This document shows, piece by piece, positions 11,376 to 21,679 of a stretch of 64,000 nucleotides of DNA. Within the stretch, counting starts at the first letter, position 1. Every line of letters starts with the position of its first letter. A model generated the notes under the pieces. It searched no databases and was not told where the DNA came from. It saw nothing but the letters and a program-made list of their open reading frames with translations. Source of the stretch: Dipteris shenzhenensis (Eukaryota > Polypodiophyta > Polypodiopsida > Gleicheniales); NCBI GenBank assembly GCA_047967505.1, contig CM106540.1; one strand, 5' to 3'. Made by a program: the position numbers and the translations under genes.

Positions 11376-11534
11376 TGTGGGGGTTAAAGGCCACTGTACC
11401 TTGACCCCGATTATGTACAATACTCAAACACATATATATATGGATGAAATAGAAGATTAGGGTGTTTTGCACCCACCAAAACTTATGTCTCTCAAGCTTC
11501 CTCTCACCCTCTCAGCTTCCATTGTGTCCTCACA
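11376..11534 (+). repeat. 3' LTR of copia A
   Basis: 159 bp, TGTGGGGGTTAAAGG to GTCCTCACA, preceded by the purine-rich tract AAGTGGGAGGT (11365-11375), the plus-strand primer. It is followed by TGCCC, which matches the left flank CGCCC at four of five bases. Confidence 0.9.
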
Positions 11535-12659
11535 TGCCCATCAAATCTTGGAATATTAAGTACTTGCAACCTACCCCCACCGTGCAAACACCCAGCAACT
11601 TGCATGCACCTCAACGTGACCTTGCATAGACTTTGTTTTCGCATTGTCTTCTTTTGGGTAAGTTGTCTTCTATTCTTTGATTGCATCATCATCTAGCTTC
11701 TCTTTTGAACTGATCGTGGCCATGTCATCAATGGCAACACGCAGCTTGCCCTGGCTTGCAAGAGAAGAAGATGGAGGTTGCGAGACAGGAAAGCTGAAAA
11801 GCTAGTCAAGGCACAAGGAACATATTGCAGGTCGAGGAAAACAATGGCACAGTATTGAAATCGCAATGGAAGAAACTTTTGCAACATTTGCAAAGGGAGA
11901 AACAAATAGGAGAAAGACTACTCCTTATAGAGCAGTAGCAGGAAGTGGTTGTAGATGCATGCATTTGATCATTGCCATTGGAGCAAAGAACACGAGCTGT
12001 GGTGTCATGATTGGTGGGAGCATTCAAGGCAACAACACCATGCCATTTATGTGAATACCAGTCTCGAGTCTTCACAAGATTTAGCCTGCACCCTAAAGTT
12101 CGTAGAGTAACAACCTTACCAACACCTCGAGAGATGCACACCCTAGAGGCGATGCTCTCTAACTTGAGAAATGACCTACAGAAAGTGAAAGGGGTGCATA
12201 GCTTAGATCAACTAGCTGCAAAGAGGGCAGCATTAGCTATGTTGGTGTCCCCTGAAACAAAGGAGAAATGGCTTGAGTGCACAATGTCGAAGATTTTGTA
12301 AATCAAAAGGACCAATGTGGTTGCAATGGTTGAATGTAGAGCAGAAGCGATGCTGGATCATCCCAATCCGAGAAGTCTGTGGGCTTCAACAGGATGTAAA
12401 AAAAGGAGATATAGCCTAAGTGTGGAAGTCATTGCTACAGTGATGATGTTTTGGCACAAAATACGAGAGTTTCTTCAAATAGAATGGAAATCTATAAAAA
12501 GTGGATGGGATGCAAGGTGTTTGAGGAGGAGCACATCATACACATGCTTGATACAATGCAAGTCAGTTGTTCCTGAACCAGCCCGGTGGTTGTTGGTGAT
12601 TGAGCTTTGGGATAGTTTACTTGTTTCATTTCTTAAAGTAGGCTTGGACAGACATTAGT
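11535..12659. other. No recognised gene; decayed coding traces
   Basis: Short plus-strand frames (for example 12133-12300, LEAMLSNLRNDLQKVKG) look protein-like but are broken and lack any motif I know. The flanking repeats at 12660 onward suggest this may be part of, or host to, the DNA-transposon-like unit that follows. No function is assigned. Confidence 0.35.
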
Positions 12660-12960
12660 TATTGTCCAGCCCCATGGCATGAATTAATAGCAATATATTT
12701 CACAACAGAATAGCAATATATTGTTATTTTACTAAACCATCCTGGTGGTTGGAACACCATGCAACCGTGGCTAGTTTAGCTCAATCACCAGTTATGTGAT
12801 TGTCCTAAACCAGTGTGGTTGAACAGACATTAGTTGTTGACTAGCCCAGTGGCATGGTTGAGTAGAAGTTAACAGCAATATATTTTGCATTAGAAAAGAA
12901 CACTATTGCAAATGAAGTGAGAACTATTTCGCAGAAATAAGAACTTAAAGGAATATTCTA
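12660..12960. repeat. Array of short A-C-C-A-n3-T-G-G-T-like motifs
   Basis: Repeated short imperfect palindromes: ACCATCCTGGTGGTT (~12737), ACCAGTGTGGTTGAACAG (~12811) and a similar GCCCAGTGGCATGGTTGA (~12844), with partial duplication of the surrounding text (TTAGTTATTGTCCAGCCC versus TTAGTTGTTGACTAGCCC). The same class of motif recurs at 26180-26430, 29930-30250 and 32430-32945, always beside the decayed DDE-like genes. That pattern fits subterminal transposase-binding repeats of a DNA transposon family. Confidence 0.5.
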
Positions 12961-13194
12961 TTTTATATCGTTAAAAATTGCCATTTTTCAATCTTTTTGT
13001 AAAACATGGCTTCCTATCATAAGTCCCAAAAAAAAAACATTGAAAAATGGAATTCTAGACTTGAATGGATTTGTATGAGAACATAAAAATGAGTACATTC
13101 TCCATTAAACCAATGTACACACAAGGAGAAAAGTTAACATTATTGCAATTTTTAAAACATCATATGAAAATGAAAGAAGAAGGTACCCATCATA

Positions 13195-14129
13195 CAAAAA
13201 ATCTTACAAATCATCATGTATTGCATCCTCATCTGTATCCATACCCCTAAGTTTCTCACTATCAGCATCATCATCACTAGGAGATGATGTCGATGATCCA
13301 TCCTCCTTAGCACTATCCACAACCACATTATCTTCATCCTTATGCAATCCTAATGCTGCTTCTGATTGTCCTCAAGTAACTCTAGAATAGGGTCCAGCTT
13401 TATCAATGCATTTCTTTGAGGGAAGCTTTTGTTTAATGATGCCAATTGTCTCCTCATGAAGATGTCCATCATTGGTCAATCGAAAGTCTATTTCAAGGGT
13501 GTACTTTCCATTGTATGCATCATGACTCTTGGTTCTAAACCAATGCACTTGAAGGGAAATAATGTCTCCAATTTTAGATGTGATCAAACCAATCATCTTT
13601 GCAATCCAAAATAAATGGCCAAGAGGATCATCATTGGCAAGTGTTGCAACCATGGAGTCCACGTTTATGTCTTGCACACTTCCATTCCACATTTCTACAA
13701 GTCAGTCTTCTCTTTTACGAGACCTCCATGCACCCAAATACATTTCTCGTGGGTGTACATCATACCTTGCAATTGTGTATGAAGAGAAGTTGTTGCATTT
13801 TCAACTGGAGTTGCATGAACGGATGGCCAGTAGAAAGGAACATTTAGAGTGACATCATTATGCTCAAACTTGGAAGGAATTCGGGATTGATCTTCAAAGA
13901 ACTCATTCCACCATCTTGTGTCCTCATCCCTTGCATATGTGTGGGCCTTCTCAATGAGATCCTTCTTTTCTTGAAGGCATCTATGGTAATCAATGTCTTT
14001 CTTTTGGCTTTGAGCCCGTTGCACTTCTGATAAAACCTCCAATGGATCTTGCAAACAAGCACAAATCATACGATAAAGAATGAAAGATAGAACTAGTAAT
14101 CCATTTTCGGTAGCCATGTTGGACTCCAT
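13195..14129 (-). pseudogene. Decayed transposon-type ORF, C-terminal part
   Basis: The minus strand starts at 14129 (MESNMATENGLLVLSF), runs 144 codons to 13695, then continues in another frame (13692-13372) with DPLGHLFWIAKMIGLI, VHWFRTKSHDAYNGKYTLEI and TIGIIKQKLP. It ends in an acidic tail reading SSTSSPSDDDADSEKL and a stop near 13200. One frameshift (~13690) and one stop (~13371) break it. The FWIAK...VHWF segment resembles a small C-terminal domain that follows the DDE-like domain in the family seen at 30310-32200; that link is inference. Flanking motif arrays on both sides support a DNA transposon origin. Confidence 0.5.
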
Positions 14130-14199
14130 AGACTATCCTTCAAAGATCTAGATTGGATCTATTGCAATCTATTGATGCCAAGAGTGAGTGCATGCTTGA

Positions 14200-14795
14200 A
14201 TGATCCTCTACAAACCAATATATGGTCAAGGTAGTATTCAAACAGGCATCTTAGCCACCATAAACATGGCTAATGAGAGTCACCACCATTGGGCAATAAT
14301 TAGCACAAAAGTAAATCATGAAGCCTAATCACCTCTAATCAATCATTACCATACACTCTAGTACTCTATTGAGCATCCAAGCCTGATGACTGGTAATTTA
14401 CTACACTCATAGCAATCATGCATGCAAGCCTAGTGGTGGTAATTGGCAAGTGAGTAATTGTGAGACACTATAGTGGCTCGTAATTAAATTCCAGTATGGT
14501 GGCATATTAGCGAGCGACCACAGATGTGGCTAATGAGAGCCACCACATTCGGGCAATAATTACCACACCATGCACTCTCGTACTCTATTGAGCATGCAAT
14601 CTTGGTGACTGGTAATTTACTACACTCATAGTAATCATGCATACAAGCCCGATTGGTAATTAACTGCCAACCCAATGGAATCTTAGCTACCATCACACAC
14701 ATGGCTAGGAATCTTAGATGCCACCACCTCTAATCACTCATTACCATGCAAGGTAGTACTTCCACCTTGAATTAATTAAAATGCAGTCCAACCAC
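14200..14795. repeat. Imperfect ~260-bp tandem duplication with C-C-A-C/G-G-T-G motifs
   Basis: A block containing CATGGCTAATGAGAGTCACC, GGGCAATAATTA, TACTCTATTGAGCAT and GACTGGTAATTTACTACACT occurs at about 14262-14412 and again at about 14524-14650. Many CCACC/GGTGG and GGTAATT elements fill the rest. No ORF. It is probably the subterminal region of the unit carrying the gene at 13195-14129. Confidence 0.6.
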
Positions 14796-14814
14796 TGCTG
14801 TGGCTCTCACCTTG

Positions 14815-15185
14815 ACAGTTCCTTGTAGCCGGGCTACAAACTTAAGCCTCCGCTATTCCATTCCCTTCACTGTTTTTTCTTCTATCCCTCTCGACCATTT
14901 CTTTCTCCCTTGCACTCGGACTACAAACTTAAGCCTCCACTATTCCCCTTCCTTCACTATTTCATCTTCTATCCCTCCTCTCCCTCTCGACCATTTCTAT
15001 CTCCCTTGCACTCTTCCTTCTACTTCTATCCCATCTCGTAATGGACCGTGCATAGTTTGGGAGCTCCTCACACAATCTTTCCTCCCCCTCCAGAGATCCT
15101 CTCCTCCCCTGATCTTGAAATTTGACATCTGGGAGCTCCTCAGTCACTCTTTAAAAGCCCAATTTGGATGCTCTCAGCAACTTCA
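14815..15185. repeat. Pyrimidine-rich stretch with ~100-bp tandem duplication
   Basis: CTACAAACTTAAGCCTCC occurs at about 14834 and 14920, each time followed by CTATTCC...TTCACT...TCTATCCCTC...CTCGACCATTTCT and CTCCCTTGCACTC. This gives two imperfect copies of a ~100-bp unit. The long open frame across it results from low adenine content and is not supported as a gene. It could be the leader or promoter of the decayed gene downstream. Confidence 0.6.
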
Positions 15186-15189
15186 CTAG

Positions 15190-17063
15190 GTTAGTACATG
15201 AGGTGAATGTGAAGGAGGGAGAAATTGTCTGTCAAGGTTAGAAGATTCCCATAACTGAAAGCATGATTGAAAATTTGCTAGGAATTCCTAGAGGCAATTT
15301 GCAAGCACACTTCTTTGAGAAGCAGAGGAAGAGACATGATATTCTAGATGTATACCCCAATGCTTAGATTAGTAAAGATGGGGGAGTCATGCTTTCTATC
15401 TTGCCAACAGACCTCCAAGATGTGTTGAAAAAGACAATGCACTTCTTTCTTGATACGAGAGGAACCGTAAGTTCTCGAAGGTTCAAGCATTAGTAGAGCA
15501 ACTAAAAGGACGTGATGTATCTTTCTCGAGGGCGATCTCCAAGAGCGTGATAACCAACCTGAAGAATTACATGGATGGCAAATCCCAATTGTCATCTCAA
15601 TTCACTAGAGTTGCAATCAATATGATGACATCTACCCAAGGGATTTTTGAGCAATACGATAAGATGCCTCAAAAGGTAAATTTTCTATGAAAGAAAGCCA
15701 CCAATGCAGCAAAGCAAGTGCAGCTTGAGAAAATTCTCAGGGAGGGTACAAAAGTCAAGGTAGAGTAGGCAAAAGCGAGGGCCTTTCAGGCGCGAAAGCA
15801 AGTTGAGGCTCTTGTAAAAATGGTCGACAAGGAAAGGCATAGAAGAGAAGAAGAGAAGCGCATCAATGATCTTGAAGATAGGATTGAAGAAGTTAGGAGT
15901 GATGGGGACATCATGGACAAGGAGCCAGTAGTGATGCAAAAGGAGCTTGAAGATCAGAGAACCAAAAAGGAGGGTCTTTACAAATGGCTCTGCAACATGC
16001 ATAACACATTGAACATTGAAAAAGACCAGATGATGGAGGAGGTGAAAAGGGAGAATGTAGAAACCAAAGCAGCGATGCAGGATCTACAACAGAGCTTCAA
16101 GGCTAGGAAGGATGGGCCAGAGAGTAGCTGGGGTGGAGAAGACAATGAGGTAGCTCTCCAGGCTAATAAGGATGCAGAGAGCAGCCACGGTGGAGCAAGT
16201 TGCAGTAGCCACAATGGGGGTTCTTTTTTGGAAACATTGTTTGAAAGTTTAAAGAGAAGCTACAAGACCCTGCAACAAGATAACGATAGGGTTGTGCATG
16301 AGCATGTAGAGGCTTTTGAAATTTTTGAAAAGCAGTCCATCATTGTGAGAGATTTTCAAACTAGAGTGGAAGTCTTAGAAACATCCCATGTTGATGTTTT
16401 TGAGCAATTTAAGCAACTTCAACACATGTTGAGAGAGTCAATGAAGTTATTGCACGGGGTGAGCAAAGAGTGGAGGAGATGAACGAGAACATCCGCAGCC
16501 TTAGGATGAGGAAGGAAGGAATCAAGAAGAAACTTCATCATGCACGGAGTAAGACTGTGGTATTGATGGTTGCAATAGCTAAAGTAGATGCCTATTATAC
16601 TATGCAGCAGGGTCTGAAATGCATGGTTTGCCATACCCCCATCAAAGATGACTGCATGATCCGATGGCCTATGCGCTACCACCCTGTGCACGTTTTTTGC
16701 TTTGGGATGTTTCTACATGCAAGATCGCTATGTAGAGAATGTCATTCGCCATTGTCCAAGTCATGGATAGATCAAATGTGCCTATCTACTATAGCTATCT
16801 GTGATGAGAAAGTAGATGGTGCAGCTGAATTTACCATTTGGGCTCAAAATGCAAAAGGCCAGGAGCTCAAATTGAAGAAGGCCCTGACTGTAAGGAAAAG
16901 AAGCCTGAAGGGAGAAACCAGGCCCCTTCAAGAAAGGAGAAAGAAGGTTCAAGCATTCAACCAGGAAGCTCAAATCAAGGAGAGAGGAAGTGACATGAAG
17001 GGAGGGACCGAGCCCTTGAAGGAAGGAACCAGCCCCCTTTGGGAAAGGAGCAAGGAGGTCTGA
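15190..17063 (+). pseudogene. Decayed coiled-coil / RING-like zinc-finger protein
   Basis: The plus-strand frame is recognisable from about 15200 (ITESMIENLLGIPRGNLQAH) through a long charged helical region (15780-16480, rich in E/K/R/Q with heptad-like spacing). A one-base shift near 16435 moves it to a second frame, with EEMNENIRSLRMRKEG at 16470. There a zinc-finger-like block follows: C-M-V-C (16623-16634), a YHPVHVFCF segment (~16678-16704) and C-R-E-C (~16731-16742), spacing reminiscent of a RING-type finger. A basic repeat-rich tail ends at 17063. Stops near 15364, 15494, 15690 and 15768 break the first part. The N-terminal segment resembles proteins carried as an extra ORF by some plant LTR elements, but no LTRs flank it. 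It may be a decayed host gene or a transposon passenger. Confidence 0.5.
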
Positions 17064-17739
17064 GCCTACAATCAGAAACGCGACCTTCTCAAAGCAATGT
17101 GGAACCAGCCCCCTGAAGGAAAGGAGTCCTTGAGATGTAATCTGAAGCAAACAAGTCTTTGAGATAGAATCTATCATTAAGGGAGAAATGGGGTCTCAAA
17201 AGGGCCTCATAAGGAATGGATCAGGGGAGGATTATGAAACTTAATCTTGTCTTATGTGGAGGGTTCATAATGGAGGGTCAAGTGGTTTTGCTAAGCTAGA
17301 GGTGGTTTGCAAGCAATAAAGATGGAGGAGTCAAAAAATGTTCACTAATTTATAAGTATATACAAGAAGTCAGACTCTAGTTACACATGATTGGTGGTTG
17401 GCTTGGTGGCAAGGGCCCAAGGGGGGGGGACAATAGGTCGTAGGGTTCAAATATTGTCAGGCACATTGATTTTTTAGATGGAGGTGGTGGGTTTGGTGAG
17501 CACAAGGTGGTGGCTGCATGGTCGCTTGTCCACATGGCAAGCCCACCTGATGTGTGGCCTGTTCTATCCATTGTACCACCTTCTTACTCATGGGGGCTAG
17601 CCCACTTGCATCCCCCCCTTTTTGACTTTGTGGGCAAGCCATAAATGCACCCTCTCCTCACATTTTGAATTTTGGGACACATGGCAGCACACGATTCTCC
17701 CTCCCTATCCTTGGTGGTTTTCTTTCCCAAATCCATGTT
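17064..17739. other. No recognisable gene
   Basis: Intergenic sequence with no supported ORF, RNA gene or clear repeat. Its last base and the next four (17740-17744, ATTCC) form the left target duplication of copia element B. Confidence 0.5.
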
Positions 17740-17744
17740 ATTCC

Positions 17745-18458
17745 TATTAGATATCAATGCTCGACTCTCGTGTAACTATGCAGGAACCAACTAACTCTAC
17801 TTATAAGCCCCCCATATGAGGAGAAGGCATTTGAGTAGCTCAGTTATCCGGTAGGTCCTAGTTTGAACACCAGATGGGGGCCATGTGTGGCTTGATGGCT
17901 GGACGGAGTTGGCACACTGCCAACTAGGCTACATGCAAGTGCGGGAAGGCATCCCATGATTGACCGCATTGAGGGTAGACATAGAATTTCCTGGGGCAGC
18001 CCACTCTCGGGTTGTTTGCTGGGCCCATTTGGAGTCCCAGATGATCCTGGATGGTTGTGGGCCAAACGGAGACCGTAGGTAAGTTACTCTACTTTGTGCA
18101 CTGGTTCTATCGTGTGGTCGGTGGCCTATTTCGGGACCGACCCCCAGTCGACCGTTTTGGGCAACTTGGGTTGGTCACCCAATTGGGTCTAATCGACTAC
18201 GACTGGTGGCTATATAAGAGCAAGCCCATTTCATCACTAGCTACAACAACCCTGATTCCTTAGCATTTAGCCTCCGTCCTCTATAGTTTCTAGCTTGCCA
18301 TCGAAGCTTCTTTCACAGGAGCGCACGGTTGGGAGGTAGCACCATCTATTGTATCAGATCTACAATTATCAAATTTTTGATTCTCCATACTATCTGGTCT
18401 TCTCTCTTGTGTACGAGATCTTGTTATCTGTTGAGCACAGATGTATTATTTTCTTACA
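17745..18458 (+). repeat. 5' LTR of copia B
   Basis: 714 bp. It starts TATTAGATATCAATGC (the 3' LTR keeps the proper TGTTAG) and ends ATTTTCTTACA directly before the primer site. It contains a TATA box, TATATAAG at 18211-18218. About 130 bp around that TATA box is missing from the 3' LTR. Confidence 0.92.
18211..18218 (+). promoter_or_regulatory. LTR TATA box (copia B)
   Basis: TATATAAG followed by GAGCAAGCCC, about 250 bp before the LTR end. This is the likely Pol II start signal for the element's RNA. It is absent from the 3' LTR, where the text jumps from CCCAGATGAT to AAGAGCAAGCCC. Confidence 0.6.
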
Positions 18459-18470
18459 TGGTATCAGAGC
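18459..18470 (+). other. Primer binding site, initiator tRNA-Met (copia B)
   Basis: TGGTATCAGAGC, the canonical 12 bases complementary to the 3' end of plant initiator tRNA-Met, immediately after the 5' LTR. Confidence 0.93.
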
Positions 18471-18528
18471 CTAGACTCTAGCAAGAAGATTTGGTAGTGT
18501 GTTTCTGTTTGCGAGTAGATTGTGAGAG

Positions 18529-19332
18529 ATGGCCCAGCCCGCAAGACTGTGAATCCCACCATTCGGCAAAAGCAGAAAGTTGGATGGCTCTAACTATCCA
18601 TTATGGAAGTTCAAGATGAAGACCATCCTAAGTTCATACGAGCTTTGGGACACTGCTACTGGGGTGGACGTGAGGCCGATTGTGAGACCGCCGGATCCAG
18701 CCAATGAAGGACAACAGATAGTACCAACTACGGATGAGATTCTTGCATGGACAAGAAGAAATGCAGATGCACTGTGTTCTATTGTCTACAGTGTGAGTGA
18801 TTCCATCATGGCATTGATTCAACATGTCACCACAGCGGAGGAGGCATGGACGGTCTTGAAAAATTAGTACAAGACCACGAATCAGACGCGGATTTAGAAT
18901 CTAGAGACTCAACTCGCAAATGAGAAATTGTCTGAGTCTGAAGCGGCAGAGAAGTTCATCACCAAGGTGAAGAATCTACGTGATCAGATGACTGCGATTG
19001 GCATCACCATCACCAGTGAGAATCTAGCATGAAGGTGCATACAGATTCTCCCACCAAAGTACGACGGTCTTGTTATGACACTGAATATGTAGAACAAAAA
19101 TTCGCCCCTCAACTTTGAGGACTTCAGCGTGATGCTTCTGGAGGAGGAGATGCGTCAAAAGACGAGGACTGGAGAAGATTCGGCTTTCTGGACCGGATCA
19201 AAGAAAGGTAAGGGTAAGGACTCTGGTAACCCATCTTCTTCTGATGATAAAAAGAGAAAGAAGAAGATTAAGTGCTTCTATTGCAACAAGGTAAGGCACA
19301 AATAGAATGAGTGCCGAAAGAAGTTTGCAGAC
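18529..19332 (+). pseudogene. gag: copia B gag
   Basis: ATG at 18529 (MAQPARL, then a TGA that replaces an expected CGA). The frame continues with KLDGSNYPLWKFKMKTIL, the TTAEEAWTVL block and the UBN2-type helices (ESEAAEKFITKVKNLRDQM). The basic linker precedes a zinc knuckle at 19273-19314, C-F-Y-C-x4-H-x4-C, in which the usual Gly before His has become Arg and the following Gln codon is TAG. Further stops lie at about 18865, 18895, 19030 and 19090. The gene is readable end to end despite these point changes, which implies decay by substitution rather than by large deletions. Confidence 0.88.
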
Positions 19333-20830
19333 GAGAACGAAGTAAAGAAAGAGTCCAGCAACACAAGCGCGCAGGTAGTACCAGTAGAGCTGTTCATAGC
19401 AATTGAGGAGATTTGCATAGAAGCAATTCATGTACCTGTGGATGAACCTTGGATCATTGACAGTGGTTCATCGTGCCACTTGACCAGTCAGAAGGATTGG
19501 TATACCTCTCTATAGCCGGTAGGGAATGACATCCTGGTAGCAGTCGACAATGATGAAAAATGTCCAGCAAAAGAAAAAGGTACTATTGCTCTCAAGTCAG
19601 ATGGAGTTGTAAAATAGTTTTCCGATGTTCTTTATGTGCCAGATATCAAGAGGAACTTGTTGTCTGTTTCTGCATCGGGACCTCAAAGTTCAATTCAATA
19701 AGAATGGTGCACAGATCTTGGATCTTTAAGGGAAGGTCGTTGGTAAAGGTACACAGTGCAACAACATTTATGAACTCTCAACTTTCAGTGCTTGAGCCGA
19801 TGTGAAGAACACTAAGCTGTGGCATGAGAGGTTTGGTCATCTAAACCTTAATTCTTTGAAGGAGATGCATAAAAGTGGAATGATTGCAGACCTACCAGAA
19901 ATTTCAGATCTACCCAATGTATATGAAGCTTGCATGATGGGAAAGCAGTATTGGCATCCCTTTCCTAAAGAGGCGAGTAGGGCAAAGGCTCCTCTATAGC
20001 TCGTTCACACGGACCTCTACAAAAAGATGGAGATGGAAGCTTTTGGTGTTTCCTTCTACTTCATGAGGCTGATCGATGACTATAGTGGAAGGATATGGAT
20101 ATACTTCATGAAGACTAAAGACGAGGCTTTTAGTAGGCTCAAGGAATGGCATGTAATGGTCGAGAAAGAATCGGGGAGGAAGGTGAAGAAATTAAGATCA
20201 AGCAGAGGTGGAGAGTTCACATCAACTAAATTCGAAAGTTACTGCAAAAGTCACGAGATCAAGAGGCAGAAACCCTTGCCACATACATCATAGCAAAATG
20301 GAGTAGCGAAACGCAAGATGTGCATCTGTGAAATGAGCAGGAGTATGATGAAAGGGAAAGATTTGCCAAAGACTTTCTGGGCTAAAGCGTGTAACACTAC
20401 AGTTTACATTCTCAATCATAGCTATACAAAGGCTGTGAATAGGATGACTCCACTGCAGGCCTTTTCTAGTAAGAAACCTTTAGCTGCACATTTCAGAGTT
20501 TTTGGATGTGACTGTTTTGTGCATGTCCCTGATGCTAACAGGACCAAATGGGAACCGAAGAGTCAGAAGTGTATTTTCTTGGGCTACAGTGAAGAGGTGA
20601 AGGGTTACCATCTCTATAACCCTGTTACCAAGAAGGTAATAGTAAGTCATGATGTGGTCTTCTTAGAACAACCGCATCAATTGGAGGAGGATGCTTCCTT
20701 CCCAGACAACCAGGACGAGGATATCCATCCAGTACCACCACCAACAGCAGACCGAACTCCCCCAATGGTGCTTGGAAGGATTCAAGATAAAGAAGATGAA
20801 GAGCCTACAGAACCACGATGGCAATAGTTG
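19333..20830 (+). pseudogene. pol: copia B protease and integrase (dead)
   Basis: Protease motif WIIDSGSSCHLT at about 19449-19484. The GAG-pre-integrase block LWHERFGHLNLNSL follows at 19811, then the integrase core. The first catalytic Asp is kept (HTDLYKKM, ~20008). The second is lost, because the expected R-S-D-R-G-G-E-F reads R-S-S-R-G-G-E-F (codon 20201-20203). The third is lost, because N-G-V-A-E reads N-G-V-A-K (codon 20309-20311). Stops occur at 19513, 19615, 19998 and 20291. The C-terminal part ends with FLGYSEEVKGYHLYNP and VISHDVVFLEQP-like sequence (~20580-20670). Confidence 0.88.
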
Positions 20831-21679
20831 TTCCCAAAGTGGGTAAAGCAGCATTTAGACGGCAGAGAACCTCCAACCATTGAGGAGGAACCATCCAAAC
20901 ACCATCGGTCCAAGAGACTAGAGGAGCAAAGAAGGGCGCAGGAACACTTGGTCAACTAGGCTTTGATGACAAAGGTGATCCGTGCTGATGAACCCAAGTG
21001 TCTTGAAGAGGCATAGGGCAATGATAGGTGGATGGAGGCTATGTAGTCGGAGTATGGCTCCATAATGAAGAACAACACTTGGGACCTTGTGGATCGACCA
21101 CCAAAATGCAAGGTAATCGGCACCAAGTGGGTGTACAAGACCAAATACAAGTCCGACAGCACATTGGATATAAGTACAAGGCTCGGCTCATGGCAAAAGG
21201 ATTTGCAAAGGTATATGGTTTTGATTATCAAGATACTTTTGCTCCCACAGCTCGACTAACCACAATTCGCAATGTTTTGGCTTTAGCTGCCCAGGGAAGT
21301 TGGCCCGTGTTTTAGATGGATGTAAAATATGCCTTTCTAAATGGGGATCTCAAGGAGGAGGTATACGTGGAACAACCACCAAGTTTTGTGATCCTCGGTT
21401 TAGAAGGTAAAGTCTGTAAACTCAAGAAGGCACTTTATGGGCTGAAACAGGCCCCATGAGTGTGGTACCAGTGAATTGATATCAGCCTACTTTCTACAAA
21501 AAGGGTTCAGAGAACCATGAAGAGAAGATCTCGCAGACAAAGTATTTGCTAGGAAGAGAGTTTGAAATGATAGACCTCGGCCGATGCATTTCTTTTTGGG
21601 GATTGAAGTTTGGCAAGAGTCGAAACAGATCTTCATTTCATAGCTGAAGTATGCTGGAGAGATACTGAAGGCATTTAGC
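20831..21679 (+). pseudogene. pol: copia B reverse transcriptase, active site deleted
   Basis: RT blocks NTWDLVDRPPKCKVIGTKWV (~21075), [40 protein letters not shown] (~21316-21375) and [14 protein letters not shown] (~21418-21460) are clear. After a QKGFRE-like run (~21500) the text jumps to EEKISQTKYLLGREFEM. The stretch that should carry the catalytic YVDD motif is absent, a deletion of roughly 100-200 bp by comparison with copia RT. Stops at about 20959, 21016, 21046, 21313 and 21459 match CAG or CGA decay. Confidence 0.85.

Larger units (their letters stand above)
4028..11534 (+). mobile_element. Ty1/copia LTR retrotransposon A (decayed, nested)
   Basis: Complete but dead copia element bounded by two ~158-bp LTRs (4028-4185, 11376-11534), both TG...CA. 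Flanks CGCCC and TGCCC agree at four of five bases. Order inside: iMet-type primer site, ~1.46-kb leader, gag, protease, integrase, reverse transcriptase, RNase H, purine tract, LTR, which is the copia order (integrase before RT). A solo LTR of another family interrupts gag (6149-8027). There are many in-frame stops, small indels and a replaced segment (10745-10925), so it cannot move on its own. It is the same family as element C (60983 to the window end), which allows base-by-base comparison of the damage. Confidence 0.93.

Noticed and set aside
14800-15189. 129-codon frame starting MALTLTVPCSRAT
   Set aside because: It spans an imperfect tandem duplication of C/T-rich DNA; the repeat explains the open frame.
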